Source: Pelagerythrobacter aerophilus
Lineage (GTDB): Bacteria > Pseudomonadota > Alphaproteobacteria > Sphingomonadales > Sphingomonadaceae
Direction of reading: 5' to 3'
Length of the DNA: 64,000 bases
NCBI RefSeq assembly: GCF_003581645.1
Contig: NZ_QXFK01000018.1
Span: 124,001-188,000 of the forward strand
Under the pieces are notes generated by a model. The model saw nothing but the letters and a program-made list of their open reading frames with translations, ran no database searches and was not told the DNA's origin. This document shows positions 16,937-28,394 of this stretch, one piece after another (the stretch's first letter is position 1; each line of letters begins with the position of its first letter). A program made the translations under genes and the position numbers.

Positions 16937-19444
16937 ATGACCTGGTCCACAGCCTGGCGGATCGCGCGGCGCGATCTCAATGCGCGGTTCAAGGGGCTGC
17001 GGCTTCTGCTCGTATGCCTGTTCCTCGGCACCGGCGCGCTCGCCGCGATCGGAACGCTCACCGGCGCGATCGAGGGGGAACTGGCGAACCGGGGCCAGGT
17101 GCTGCTCGGCGGCGATCTCGAGATCGAGGTCTGGCAGCGTGACTTGCTGCCGGAGGAGAAGACGGCGCTCGCGGAGTACGGCCATATATCGGGGGGCACG
17201 CGGCTGCAGGCGATGGCCACGGCGGGCGAGAACGCCGCACCGGTGGAGCTGAAAGCAGTCGACGACGCCTGGCCGCTCTACGGCACTCTGACGCTGGCTG
17301 GCGGCCGCACTGTGGGCGCTCCCGCGCCCGGCGAAGCATGGCTGGCGCAGGGTGCGATCGACCGGCTCGGGATCGGCGTTGGCGAGCGCTTCCGCATTGG
17401 CACGCAGGAACTGACCGCCGCGGGGATCATAGCCGACGAACCCGATCGGCTCTCCGAAGGCTTCCAGCTCGGCCCGACGGTGATCGTGGATGACGCCCTG
17501 CCCCACCGCGCGGGCCTGATCGCGCCGGGCGCGATGTACCAGAGCAAGTACCGGGTCGCCTTCACGCCCGACCGCGATCCGGAAGTGGTGGAGGAAACGC
17601 TGCAGGAGCGCTTTCCCGAGGCCGGCTTCGACTTCCGCACGCGCGACCGCGCTTCGCCCGGCGCTGACCGCTTCGTCGGCCGTATGGGCGAGTTTCTCAC
17701 GCTCGTCGGCCTTGCCGCGCTGGTGATCGCCGGAATCGGCATCGGCGGCGGCGTGACTTCCTATCTCGAAGCCCGGCGGACCAGCATTGCCACGCTCAAG
17801 GTGCTCGGCGCCACGAGCGGCGACATCGCGCGCATCTACGCGCTGCAGATCGCGGCTGCGGCGGTGGTCGGCAGCGTACTCGGGCTTGCCGCGGGCCTGC
17901 TGGTCGCCCCCCTCCTCTCCGCGGCATTGCAAGACCTGCTGCCCGTCGAGGGCGGTTTCGTCTTCGCGCCGGGCGCGCTGCTGCTCGCGGCCGGTTACGG
18001 CCTGCTGGTGGCGCTGGTCTTCGCCGCGACGCCGCTGCTGCGCGCGCGCCGCTTCCCGGCCATGGCGCTGATGCGTGCACGGGTGGCGCCGCTGATGCGC
18101 GACCGCACCGCGCTCGGTTGGGTACTCGGCGGGCTCGCGGGGATCGTCGCGCTAGTCCTGCTGACCTCGCGCCAGCCGGACCTGGCGGCGCTGTTTCTGC
18201 TCGGCGCGGCTGCGACGCTGGGGCTGCTGGCCATGCTCGGGCACGGCATCCGCTACGCGGCGGCGCGGCTGCCCCGCCCGACCAGCCCGCTGCTGCGCAA
18301 TGCGATTGCCAATCTCCACCGCCCCGGCTCCTCGACCGGCGCGCTGGTGACGGCGCTTGGCTTCGGCCTCTCGGCCTTCGTGCTCCTGGCTGGCATCCAG
18401 ACCGCGATCGGCGGCAATATCGAGCGGCGCGTGCCGCAGCAGGCGCCCGATTACTTCGTGCTCGACATTCCGCGCGACCGCGTCACCGCGTTCGAGGCGC
18501 TGATCCGCGACGACCAGCCGGAGGCAGATATCCGCACCGTGCCCGCGCTCCGCGGCGCCGTCCTCGCCTATGGGCCGAAGGACGCCATGACGCGCGTGGC
18601 GGACCTCGAGGAAATTCCCGACGGCGCCTGGGGCCTGCGCGGCGAGCGCGGGCTGACCTATGCCGAGACCGTGCCGCCCGGCAACACGATCGTCGAAGGC
18701 CAGTGGTGGGGCCCGATGTGGGCCGGCGAACCGCTGGTCTCGGTCGACGAGGAGCTGGCAGCCGCTGCCGGCATCGCGGTCGGCGACTACATCACTGTCG
18801 GCGTGCTCGGCGTCGAGCGCACCGCGCGGGTCGCCAACCTGCGGCGGATCGACTGGGAGAGCATGGGCTTCAACTACGTCTTCGTGTTCAGCCCCAACGT
18901 GCTCGCCGACGCCCCGCACAATCTCGCCGCAACGATCGACCTCCCCGAGGGCACGCCAACCGGCCCGCTGCTCCGCCGGCTGGTCCGCGAGTTTCCCTCA
19001 AGCTCGATGATCGAGGTCGGGCAGATCCTGACCGAGGCGCGCACGATCCTAGGCCAGGTGGGACTGGCCACATTTGCCGCCGCCTCGGTCGCGGTGCTCG
19101 CCGGGCTCGCCGTGCTGATCGGCGCGATCGCAGCCGCACGCGCTGCGCGGACTTATGACACGGTGGTCCTGCGCGTGCTCGGCGCAAGCCGGCGGCAGAT
19201 ACTGGCGATGCAACTGGCCGAATACGGCGTGCTCGCCTCGGCCCTCGCCGTGGTCGCCTTTGCGCTCGGTAGCGCGCTCGCCTGGCTGGTGATCACCCAG
19301 CTCTTCGAATTCGACTGGCTGCCCGACTGGGGCGCGATGCTGGCGGTACTCGGGGCTGGGCTGGCCGTGGTGTTGATCTTCGCGCTGGCAGGCTCGCTGC
19401 CGCTGCTGAGGGCCAAGCCCGCGCAGGCGCTACGGGCGCTTTAG
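16937..19444 (+). CDS. ABC transporter permease, YbbP-like (FtsX domains)
   Basis: This 835-residue protein has the YbbP layout. An N-terminal helix ([18 protein letters not shown]) is followed by a large periplasmic domain, a first FtsX block around 240-380 and central helices. A second periplasmic domain (about 480-690) precedes a C-terminal FtsX block ([37 protein letters not shown]) ending [16 protein letters not shown]. It would partner with the preceding ATPase. The next gene is convergent and a hairpin lies between them. The cargo is unknown. Confidence 0.93.
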   Translation: MTWSTAWRIARRDLNARFKGLRLLLVCLFLGTGALAAIGTLTGAIEGELANRGQVLLGGDLEIEVWQRDLLPEEKTALAEYGHISGGTRLQAMATAGENAAPVELKAVDDAWPLYGTLTLAGGRTVGAPAPGEAWLAQGAIDRLGIGVGERFRIGTQELTAAGIIADEPDRLSEGFQLGPTVIVDDALPHRAGLIAPGAMYQSKYRVAFTPDRDPEVVEETLQERFPEAGFDFRTRDRASPGADRFVGRMGEFLTLVGLAALVIAGIGIGGGVTSYLEARRTSIATLKVLGATSGDIARIYALQIAAAAVVGSVLGLAAGLLVAPLLSAALQDLLPVEGGFVFAPGALLLAAGYGLLVALVFAATPLLRARRFPAMALMRARVAPLMRDRTALGWVLGGLAGIVALVLLTSRQPDLAALFLLGAAATLGLLAMLGHGIRYAAARLPRPTSPLLRNAIANLHRPGSSTGALVTALGFGLSAFVLLAGIQTAIGGNIERRVPQQAPDYFVLDIPRDRVTAFEALIRDDQPEADIRTVPALRGAVLAYGPKDAMTRVADLEEIPDGAWGLRGERGLTYAETVPPGNTIVEGQWWGPMWAGEPLVSVDEELAAAAGIAVGDYITVGVLGVERTARVANLRRIDWESMGFNYVFVFSPNVLADAPHNLAATIDLPEGTPTGPLLRRLVREFPSSSMIEVGQILTEARTILGQVGLATFAAASVAVLAGLAVLIGAIAAARAARTYDTVVLRVLGASRRQILAMQLAEYGVLASALAVVAFALGSALAWLVITQLFEFDWLPDWGAMLAVLGAGLAVVLIFALAGSLPLLRAKPAQALRAL

Positions 19445-19461
19445 GGCAATCCATCCTGAGC

Positions 19462-19488
19462 AAAAGAAAAGGGGAGCCGAAGCCCCCC
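19462..19488 (-). terminator. Intrinsic terminator of the TonB receptor gene
   Basis: On the minus strand GGGGGGC-TTCG-GCTCCCC is followed by TTTTCTTTT, 26 bp after the receptor stop. One stem position is G-U on the minus strand but A-C on the plus strand, so the structure favours the minus transcript. Confidence 0.85.
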
Positions 19489-19514
19489 TTCCCTTTTCAC
19501 AAAGGCAGCCCGCC

Positions 19515-22184
19515 TCAGAAGCGGAACTTGACCGTGCCGCCGTACGTGCGCGGCTGGTTCGGGTAGCTCGAAATCGAGCCTGCCTGCGCCACGGAATCGA
19601 ACAGCGATAGCAGATAGCGGTCGTTGAGCAGATTGCGGCCCCACAGGGTGAACTCCAGCCCCATGTCCATCGCGTAGGTGATCGAGGCATTGAGGTCGTC
19701 CACCTCGCGGCGGAACGGACGCGCGGCGGCAATCGCCGCTTCCTGGTCGCCGTCGCCGTAGTAGCCGGGCAGGCCCTGTGAGATCTGCGTGGCGGATTCG
19801 TAGTGGTAGTCGCCGCGCAGGATCAGGCGGTCGCCGTTGGCGTTGATTTCCTTGTCCCACTGTGCGCCGAACGTGGCCGAAAGCTCGGGCACGCCCGCCA
19901 CCTGGAAGCCCGACAGATCGCCGATCGAGCTGTTGGTGAAGCTGTTGTACTTCGCATCGAGGTAGGTGAAGGCGACGTTGAGCGACAACGAGTCGGTCGG
20001 GCGAACGAGACCATCGAACTCGACCCCGAAGGTCTCCTGCTCACCAGCATTCGCCAGCGCGAAGCCCGTGCCGGTGAAGATGTTCGACTGGAAGCCGTCG
20101 ATCGTTTGTTGGAACACCGTCAGGTTCGCCGACGCATAACGCCAGTTGCCCTTGATGCCGAGCTCGTAGACCGTCGATTCCTCCGGTCCCGCGAAGCGCG
20201 AACCCGTGGTGAGGTTCGGCGTGATCAGCCCCGACTGGCCGAGCGCCGGAATGTCGCTCGCCAGGGGACGGCTGTCGCGCGAGAGGTTGAAGCTGCTCGC
20301 CTTGAAGCCCGTCGCATAAGACGCATAGACGTTCAGCGTCGGCGTCAGATCGTAGGCCAGCCGCGCGGTGTAGCTCCAGTCGCTGTCGTTCGTCTTTCCG
20401 TCCTCGACCGAGTTGGGCAGGTTCAGGAACGGCGGCAGGAACTGTAGCGGGCTCAGCGCCAGCAGCGGGTTTACCGCCGGGTTGGCCGCATTCGCCTCGG
20501 CGTAGGCTTGGACACCCGATTGAACCGCCGCGAAGCCGGCCGGGTTGGCGCCGGCGAAGGCGCCGATCTCCGCTGCCGTCGCCGGACGGCCAAGACTAAG
20601 CAGGCCACCCACCTGCGTCGCCAGCCCCTGCTGGAAGATCGCCACCTGGCCGATTTCCTGCAAGTCGAGGCCGGAGAACACGTCAGTCGAGGTGACGTTG
20701 GTGGTGATCGCCTTCTTGTCCTTGGTGTAGTTCGCACCCAGCGTCAGCGTCAGACCCTCGACGATGTCGATATCCACCTGGCCGAACAGGCTGTAGGCTT
20801 CGTTGTCGAGCCCGTACGCCTCATCGAGGCCCTGACCGGGAAGGAAGAACTGGCCGACGTAGTTCTCGCCGGTCAGCCCACTGATCGTGGCTTCGACCAG
20901 ATCTACGTTGAAGGCGCCGCCGCTCGCGCCGCGGATGAGCAGGTCGGCATAGGGGCGGAAATCCTCACCGAAGAAGATTTCGCTCTTCTGGTCGACCGTC
21001 TCGTCGAAATAGTAGCCGCCGACGAGGAACCCGATGCGGTCGCCGATCTCGCCCGAGACACGCAGTTCCTGCGTGAAGGTCTCGAGCCCGATGTCGTCGA
21101 ACTTGCGACCGATCAGGTCGGCGCTGGTGAAGTCCGAATCCTGGTTGGTGATCGCGTGCGATTCGCGATAGCTGGTGATCGAGGTCAGCGTCACCGCGCC
21201 CAGTTCGTAGTCGACCTGGCCCGAAACGCCCCAGTTCTCGATGTCGTTGGTCGAATCGAAGTTCGAATAAACGATCCCGTCGTAGATCTGCTCGGGCGTG
21301 TTGACCTCGCCGCCCACCGCGCGAACTGCGGCGGTCGCGGCCGAGGGCTGGACGTTGATCACGCCGCAGCAGATCTCGTCGATCTTGTCGTAGTCGCCGA
21401 TCAGGCGGACCGAGAGCGGGCCGCCGTTTTCGAACAGCGCCTGCCCGCGCACGAACCAGCGGTCACGGTCGTTGGTGCGGTTGCCAGTGCCGAGATCGCG
21501 CAGATAGCCGTGGCGCTTGTTGATGCCCGCGGCGAGGCTCATCGCGATGCTATCGCTCACCGGCCCGGTGACGAGCGCCTTGCCGACCATCGCGTCGAAG
21601 TTGCCGTACGACGCCTCGACCGATCCGCCGAAGTCGAATTCCGGCTTTTTGGTGACGATCGAGATCACGCCCGCGCTGGCGTTCTTGCCGAACAGCGTCG
21701 ATTGCGGCCCGCGCAGGACCTCGACCCGCTGCACGTCGGGCAGGTCGGAGATCTGCGCCGCAGTACGGCTGCGATAGACGCCGTCGACGAACACGCCGAC
21801 CGATGGCTCGATCCCGGCGTTGTTCGCCCCGTTGCCGAAGCCGCGGATGATGAAATTGGTGTTGGCCGAGCTCTGCAGCGTCGTCACGCGCAGGCTGGGA
21901 ACAAGGCTCGACAGATCCTTGATATCGCGGATTTGCGCCCGCTCGATCGTTTCGGCAGTCGTCACGCTCACAGCGACCGGCACGTCCTGCAGCGTCTGCT
22001 CGCGCTTGGTCGCCGTAACAACGATCGTGTTGCCCGTGGCGCTGTCGGCCTGCTGCTCGAAACTGTCCTGATCGCTGTTGGGCTCGCCCGGATCGGCCGC
22101 GGCCTGCGCGAACGCCGATGTGGGAAGAGCAATGCCGGCGACGCCTGCGAGCAGCGCCGTGCGAACGGAAGCGGTAAAACGCAT
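19515..22184 (-). CDS. TonB-dependent outer-membrane receptor
   Basis: This 889-residue receptor takes up an unidentified substrate using TonB energy. A signal peptide (TALLAGVAGIALPTSAFAQ) precedes a TonB-box-like region (NTIVVTATKREQTLQDVPVAV). The plug domain follows (IRDIKDLSSLVPSLRV, IIRGFGNGANN, VERVEVLRGPQSTLFGKNASAGVI), then a 22-strand barrel ending TYGGTVKFRF with terminal Phe. The ATG at 22184 has GAGAGGA upstream. Neighbours (ABC permease, DUF805) give no substrate hint. It resembles the very abundant sphingomonad receptor class. Confidence 0.94.
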   Translation of the reverse strand: MRFTASVRTALLAGVAGIALPTSAFAQAAADPGEPNSDQDSFEQQADSATGNTIVVTATKREQTLQDVPVAVSVTTAETIERAQIRDIKDLSSLVPSLRVTTLQSSANTNFIIRGFGNGANNAGIEPSVGVFVDGVYRSRTAAQISDLPDVQRVEVLRGPQSTLFGKNASAGVISIVTKKPEFDFGGSVEASYGNFDAMVGKALVTGPVSDSIAMSLAAGINKRHGYLRDLGTGNRTNDRDRWFVRGQALFENGGPLSVRLIGDYDKIDEICCGVINVQPSAATAAVRAVGGEVNTPEQIYDGIVYSNFDSTNDIENWGVSGQVDYELGAVTLTSITSYRESHAITNQDSDFTSADLIGRKFDDIGLETFTQELRVSGEIGDRIGFLVGGYYFDETVDQKSEIFFGEDFRPYADLLIRGASGGAFNVDLVEATISGLTGENYVGQFFLPGQGLDEAYGLDNEAYSLFGQVDIDIVEGLTLTLGANYTKDKKAITTNVTSTDVFSGLDLQEIGQVAIFQQGLATQVGGLLSLGRPATAAEIGAFAGANPAGFAAVQSGVQAYAEANAANPAVNPLLALSPLQFLPPFLNLPNSVEDGKTNDSDWSYTARLAYDLTPTLNVYASYATGFKASSFNLSRDSRPLASDIPALGQSGLITPNLTTGSRFAGPEESTVYELGIKGNWRYASANLTVFQQTIDGFQSNIFTGTGFALANAGEQETFGVEFDGLVRPTDSLSLNVAFTYLDAKYNSFTNSSIGDLSGFQVAGVPELSATFGAQWDKEINANGDRLILRGDYHYESATQISQGLPGYYGDGDQEAAIAAARPFRREVDDLNASITYAMDMGLEFTLWGRNLLNDRYLLSLFDSVAQAGSISSYPNQPRTYGGTVKFRF

Positions 22185-22356
22185 GAATTTCCTCTCCAAT
22201 GGTGAAACTGCGACAGGCCGAGATTCGGAGGTCGCGATCCCTCTCTCGTGATTAGGTTCCGGAAAGAAACCTCTCAAGTTGTTGTGACTTTTTCATTTCA
22301 CCGGCGCCTGGGCTGTGCCTTTCGAGTCACACTGTGGGGCGCCCCCACCGGCGAGC

Positions 22357-22821
22357 TCAACTGAACACACCCGCAATATCCTTGCCGTAGACCGGGGGCC
22401 CGAACCGGTTCTCGGCCCTTTGTCCGGGAATGCTCATAACCACGAGATAGGCAAGCCAAGCGATCAGATTGAGCACGATAAGAGCGCCGCAAACGGCCCA
22501 GACCCAGTGCCCGGAGAACCCCAGATCGTGCAACCGCCGCGCGGTCAGCGAAAGGCCGGGAACAAAGTTCCCGAGGAAGAAGATTCCCCAGCAGCCGGCG
22601 ACTATCATCCCAATCTTCTCTCCGACGAACGCGGAGTTTCCGATAAGCGCCAAGGCGACACCGATCATGAAGATCGTCAGATAGCCCGCAAGTAGGAAAA
22701 GCGAGTACATCCAGAATTCCAGCGGGGCGGAACGCCCGTCGAAACGAGCGTAACGCCGCAGCGGAACGACTGCCCACTTCCACCATTGCCCACGCGTCGG
22801 CAGCTTTGCGCCGGTTCTCAC
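22357..22821 (-). CDS. DUF805 membrane protein
   Basis: This 154-residue protein starts with GTG at 22821, preceded by AAAGGG. The DUF805 pattern is visible: PLRRYARFDGRSAPLEFWMYSLF, then helices (LLAGYLTIFMIGVALALIG; IVAGCWGIFFLGNFVPGLSL), the hallmark ARRLHDLGFSGHW and a last helix before the NRFGPP tail. Four membrane segments are likely. DUF805 proteins are widespread inner-membrane proteins without a defined role. Confidence 0.9.
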   Translation of the reverse strand: MRTGAKLPTRGQWWKWAVVPLRRYARFDGRSAPLEFWMYSLFLLAGYLTIFMIGVALALIGNSAFVGEKIGMIVAGCWGIFFLGNFVPGLSLTARRLHDLGFSGHWVWAVCGALIVLNLIAWLAYLVVMSIPGQRAENRFGPPVYGKDIAGVFS

Positions 22822-23276
22822 CGTCTTGCCCTTTCAGCCTGGGGCGAAATTAAGCTCGAGAAATGGCAGCAGGCCAGCGATTATCCGGCACGCTCGCCGT
22901 TCAGGCGGGCTTATTCGAACACGTCCGGCGTGGCGGCTCCCTTCGGGTCCTTGAGCAGCAAGAACATCCAGTGCATCGGGAACCCCCTCTTTCCTCAACG
23001 ACCCTCATCCGCAAGGCATCACAAAGCGCGCGGGGCGGCAAGCAAAAAGCGCGGCCGAATGTAACACCATCCACCGCTCATGCTGTGTCCAGACGATCGT
23101 TCCGTCATTCAGCGCAGCCTCCGCCAAGCAGGCGACACTCACCACAAACGAGGCACCTTGCCGCATTGCAGCATATCCGCTAGGGCGCGCGCCAGTTTGG
23201 GTCGGGCTCGCGGAGTCCACGGACTCGCACAGAACCAACGACCCGCCCCGTACCTCAATTCTTAAGGCTTCCGCCC
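22822..23276. other. 455-bp intergenic region between DUF805 gene and typA
   Basis: Divergent promoter region. It holds a GAGTCCacGGACTC palindrome at about 23209-23222, the typA Shine-Dalgarno (TTAAGGC, about 23262-23268), and one candidate micro-ORF on the minus strand (listed separately). I see no tRNA cloverleaf, intrinsic terminator or convincing longer gene. Confidence 0.5.
22911..22976 (-). CDS. Candidate 21-residue micro-ORF upstream of DUF805 gene
   Basis: ATG at 22976 preceded by a strong AGAGGGGG purine run, encoding MHWMFLLLKDPKGAATPDVF plus Glu and then TAA at 22911. It lies 89 bp upstream of the DUF805 start on the same strand. The ribosome site is better than that of DUF805 itself. 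It could be a leader peptide, a tiny protein or chance; nothing else supports it. Confidence 0.25.
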   Translation of the reverse strand: MHWMFLLLKDPKGAATPDVFE

Positions 23277-25091
<1,815 letters not shown>

Positions 25092-25110
25092 CCGGGCCGA
25101 GCCCGTTGGG

Positions 25111-25866
25111 TCAGGTCACGAGATACAGCTCGCCGATCGCCAGGGCGGCATAGAGCGCTGCGCCACCGAGGAACGGCAGGAAATAGCTCCTCCGTTCCTC
25201 GGGCAGTTCTTCCTTGAGCACGACGAGCACGATTCCGCCGCCGACGAAGGCGAACAGACTGCCGACCACGAGGGCCGGCAGGGCAAACATCAGGCCCGCC
25301 GCCCAGCCGGCCAGCGTCGCCGCGGCCAGAATCCAGCGCCCTTGTCTGTGATAGAGCTCGGGGTGATGGTTGCGGGTGCCGTAGTCGGCCGTCGCGAAAT
25401 GCAGGACCATCGCACCGAAGTAGAGCGCGAGGCCGGGCAGACTCTCATCCTCCCGATGGTTGAGAAGGTAGGCGATGATGAAGATCAGCAGCGCGCTCGC
25501 GCCGATGTGCAGCCGGAACATCCCATGCGCCGGTCTGTCGCGGCCCTCCGTCGTCCGCCGTTCGCCTCGCGAGACGACGATCGCCCGTTCGGTCCCGTAG
25601 AATAGCGCCAGTCCGGCCAGCGCAAGCGCATAGACCATTGCCTCGGCCACCGGTGGTGCAAAGCCTGTCGACGCTGCGAAGGCGGCCCCGTGCGCGCCGA
25701 GTTCGGGCATTATGTGGAGAAAGACGTAGCCGACCGCCACTCCGCCCGCAAAACTGAGCCAGCGGCTTCGCGGCACGACGTCGAGAAAGGCCAAATTCCC
25801 AACGAACAAGTGCACCGCGGCGAAGCCGAGCGCCATTGCGAACGTCAGGACGACGATCGGGTTCAT
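25111..25866 (-). CDS. Multi-pass membrane protein, distantly ZIP-transporter-like
   Basis: This 251-residue protein has about eight hydrophobic helices and little soluble sequence. Two places recall ZIP metal transporters: GGVAVGYVFLHIMPEL in the third helix region and FAFVGGGIVLVVLKEELPEE near the end, each putting His or Glu and a Pro-Glu pair at a helix end. A histidine-containing loop (TADYGTRNHHPELYHRQGRW) lies between helices. The canonical ZIP HxxxE metal helix is not clearly complete, so transport is only an inference. It is convergent with typA. Confidence 0.7.
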   Translation of the reverse strand: MNPIVVLTFAMALGFAAVHLFVGNLAFLDVVPRSRWLSFAGGVAVGYVFLHIMPELGAHGAAFAASTGFAPPVAEAMVYALALAGLALFYGTERAIVVSRGERRTTEGRDRPAHGMFRLHIGASALLIFIIAYLLNHREDESLPGLALYFGAMVLHFATADYGTRNHHPELYHRQGRWILAAATLAGWAAGLMFALPALVVGSLFAFVGGGIVLVVLKEELPEERRSYFLPFLGGAALYAALAIGELYLVT

Positions 25867-26167
25867 CGGGTGCGAACGGACCTGGAGGCGTGTCGAGGCG
25901 GAAATGCAGGCGAAATCGGCATGCGCAAAGGTCTCCCGATCGAGTGCAGCGAAGCGAGGTCTGCGTTCCTATACCCGATCCCGTGAGCCCGGACCCTTTT
26001 TCCGGTAAATTTCCCGTCCCGCCGAGAATTCACATCGCCCTAGCATTCTTTCGATGTGCCCGGCCGCAGGGAAACAATGCTCGCTCGACAAAGCTCAAGC
26101 ATTCGGTTCCTTCCAAATTTCCGCACGCCGGTGGCAATCCGTCTGCAACGTTGTTACGTCGACGTCC
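25867..26167. other. 301-bp divergent intergenic region upstream of putP
   Basis: Lies between the divergent starts of the membrane protein and putP, so it should hold both promoters. There are AT-richer patches (for example TTTTTCCGGTAAATTTCCC near 25998), but I cannot assign -35/-10 boxes with confidence. The putP frame is open up to 26054 but without family similarity there. Confidence 0.4.
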
Positions 26168-27646
26168 ATGCAGACGGGAACACTCATTTCACTCGCACTC
26201 TATTTCATCCTGATGCTCGGCATCGGACTCTATGCCTGGAAGAAGTCGACCGACACTTCCGAAGGCTATTTGCTCGGCGGACGGCAGCTTCATCCGGCGG
26301 TCGCAGCACTCAGCGCGGGTGCGTCGGACATGTCGGGCTGGCTGCTGCTGGGGCTCCCCGGTGCGCTTTACGTGGCGGGACTGGTCGAAGCGTGGATCGG
26401 CATCGGCCTGTTTGTCGGCGCCCTGGTCAACTGGATCGTCGTCGCACCGCGTCTACGCCAGCAGACCATCGATTACGGCAATGCGCTGACGATTCCTGAA
26501 TTCCTCGCTAACCGTTTTCCCGACCGGGCAATCACCCTGCGCGTGATCTCGGCGATCATCATCGTCGTGTTCTTTACCGTCTACACCGCGGCCGGGCTGG
26601 TCGGCGGCGGCAAGCTGTTCATGACCAGCTTCGCCAGCGCATTCGGCGATATGGGCATGAGCGATTACATGTTCGGTGTCCTGCTGACCGCAGGCGTGGT
26701 GCTTGCCTACACCATGGTCGGCGGTTTTCTCGCCGTCAGCCTGACCGACTTCGTGCAAGGCTGCATCATGGTCGTGGCGCTGGTGATCATGCCGCTGGTG
26801 GTGATGTTCGGGCCTGGGGGAAGCGCCGGCGAATCTCTGACCCTTGTGCAGCCCGGGTTCCTCGATATCGGCTACGGCCTTACGTTCATCGGCTTCCTGT
26901 CGGCAGTGACCTGGGGCCTCGGCTACTTCGGCCAGCCGCACATCATCGTCCGCTTCATGGCGATCCGCAGCAAGAAGGACGTCGCCGTCGCGCGCAACAT
27001 CGGCATGACCTGGATGTTCATCTGCCTCATCGGCGCGCTCGGCGTCGGCTTGGCAGGCCGGGCCTACGTCGCGCGCAACGGCCTCGCGATCGACGATCCG
27101 GAGACGATCTTCATCGTCCTCGCCAACCTGCTGTTCCACCCGCTCGTCACCGGCTTTCTGCTGGCAGCCCTGCTGGCGGCAATCATGAGCACGATCAGTT
27201 CGCAGCTCCTGGTCTCGTCGAGTTCACTGACTGAGGACTTCTACCGTCTGTTCCTGCGCAAGAATGCGAGCGAGCGGGAGATCGTCAACATCGGGCGGCT
27301 CGCCGTGCTACTGGTCTCCGTCGCCGCCATCATTCTTGCATCGGATCCCGAAAGCCAGGTCCTCGGTCTCGTCTCAAACGCCTGGGCCGGCTTCGGCGCC
27401 GCGTTCGGGCCGCTGATCGTCCTGTCGCTCACCTGGAACCGGATGACAGGCACAGGTGCCGCCGCAGGGCTCGTCACCGGTGCGGTGGTGGTGATCGCGT
27501 GGATCGCGCTCGGCTGGAACACGAGCTTTCTGGGCGGGGAAGGCGTTTACGAGATCATCCCGGGCTTCATCGCATCGTGGCTGGCAATCTGGGGCGTGAG
27601 CCTCGCCACGGCGGCCTCCGTACCGCGTCCGGTATCGGCAAGCTGA
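26168..27646 (+). CDS. putP: Sodium/proline symporter
   Basis: PutP is an inner-membrane SSS-family symporter importing proline with Na+. The 492 residues are close to the E. coli length (502). Family blocks include GIGLYAWKKSTDTSEGYLLGGR, the Na+-site region SAGASDMSGWLLLGLPGALY, LTIPEFLANRF, VFFTVYTAAGLVGGGKLF, and STISSQLLVSSSSLTEDFYR, which has the second Na+-coordinating Ser/Thr set. About 13 helices are expected. I chose the ATG at 26168 because the family N-terminus begins there; the ribosome site is weak. No putA is nearby. Confidence 0.94.
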   Translation: MQTGTLISLALYFILMLGIGLYAWKKSTDTSEGYLLGGRQLHPAVAALSAGASDMSGWLLLGLPGALYVAGLVEAWIGIGLFVGALVNWIVVAPRLRQQTIDYGNALTIPEFLANRFPDRAITLRVISAIIIVVFFTVYTAAGLVGGGKLFMTSFASAFGDMGMSDYMFGVLLTAGVVLAYTMVGGFLAVSLTDFVQGCIMVVALVIMPLVVMFGPGGSAGESLTLVQPGFLDIGYGLTFIGFLSAVTWGLGYFGQPHIIVRFMAIRSKKDVAVARNIGMTWMFICLIGALGVGLAGRAYVARNGLAIDDPETIFIVLANLLFHPLVTGFLLAALLAAIMSTISSQLLVSSSSLTEDFYRLFLRKNASEREIVNIGRLAVLLVSVAAIILASDPESQVLGLVSNAWAGFGAAFGPLIVLSLTWNRMTGTGAAAGLVTGAVVVIAWIALGWNTSFLGGEGVYEIIPGFIASWLAIWGVSLATAASVPRPVSAS

Positions 27647-27713
27647 TCAGCGACGGCGGAGCACCTATGCCGGCAAGGCTGGATTAACCATCGGGGCGGC
27701 AGGGATTTCGGCA

Positions 27714-28382
27714 ATGCGTCGCGCGATCCTTTCCTGCCTTGCCCTGCTGGCCCTCGGCGCCTGCCAGGTCCTGCCCGAAAGCCGCAGCCCGCAGCGGCCG
27801 CGCCAGCCATCGAGCGGCACGACGGTCTCGCCCAGCCCCGCCGCACGGCAATGCCTGGCCGATCTCGGCGCGACCGGTGCGGGCTTCAGCCCGCTGCCCG
27901 ACCGCTATGCCGACCAGGGCTGCTCATTGCTCAACACCGTGGATCTCACCCGGTTGCCGGGGGACCGCGGCACGTTCGCTGTCTCCAACCTCGGCCCCGT
28001 AGCTTGCCCGACCGCGACGGCCTTCACCGCCTGGGTGCGCTACGGCGTCGACCGCGCCGCGCGTATTTATCTGGGCAGCCCCATCGTGCAAGTGGAGACG
28101 ATGGGCAGCTACGCTTGCCGCAACGTCGCCGGCAGCTCGCGGCGCTCCGCCCACTCCCAGGCCCAGGCGATCGACGTCTCCGCGTTCGTGCTCGCCGACG
28201 GCCGGAGAGTGAGCGTACTCGACGACTGGGACGAGGGAACGTCTGCCGAGCGGGAGTTCCTGCGCATCGTCCAGCGCAGCGCGTGCAAGCGGTTCGAAAC
28301 CGTCCTTGGCCCCGAATACAACGCCGCGCACCGCAATCATTTCCATCTCGAGCGAGGCGGCGACGGCGGATTCTGCCGCTGA
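27714..28382 (+). CDS. Extensin-like (DUF882/VanY-fold) lipoprotein
   Basis: This is a 222-residue protein. A lipobox (LALLALGACQ) indicates lipidation, followed by a Pro/Ser-rich linker to about residue 45. The C-terminal extensin-like domain has RNVAGSSRRSAHSQAQAIDVSAF and HRNHFHLERGG, the His/Asp/His arrangement of D-Ala-D-Ala carboxypeptidase-type zinc enzymes. Four or more cysteines may form disulfides. A peptidoglycan-related role is likely but not shown. Confidence 0.87.
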   Translation: MRRAILSCLALLALGACQVLPESRSPQRPRQPSSGTTVSPSPAARQCLADLGATGAGFSPLPDRYADQGCSLLNTVDLTRLPGDRGTFAVSNLGPVACPTATAFTAWVRYGVDRAARIYLGSPIVQVETMGSYACRNVAGSSRRSAHSQAQAIDVSAFVLADGRRVSVLDDWDEGTSAEREFLRIVQRSACKRFETVLGPEYNAAHRNHFHLERGGDGGFCR

Positions 28383-28394
28383 GCGGCGGCGCGG

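Noticed and set aside
20508-22205. 565-codon plus-strand frame opposite the TonB receptor
   Set aside because: Antisense shadow; the minus strand encodes an intact receptor with recognisable plug and barrel.
23005-23238. Possible 77-codon gene upstream of typA on the minus strand
   Set aside because: No ribosome site, no similarity, and it crosses the divergent promoter region.
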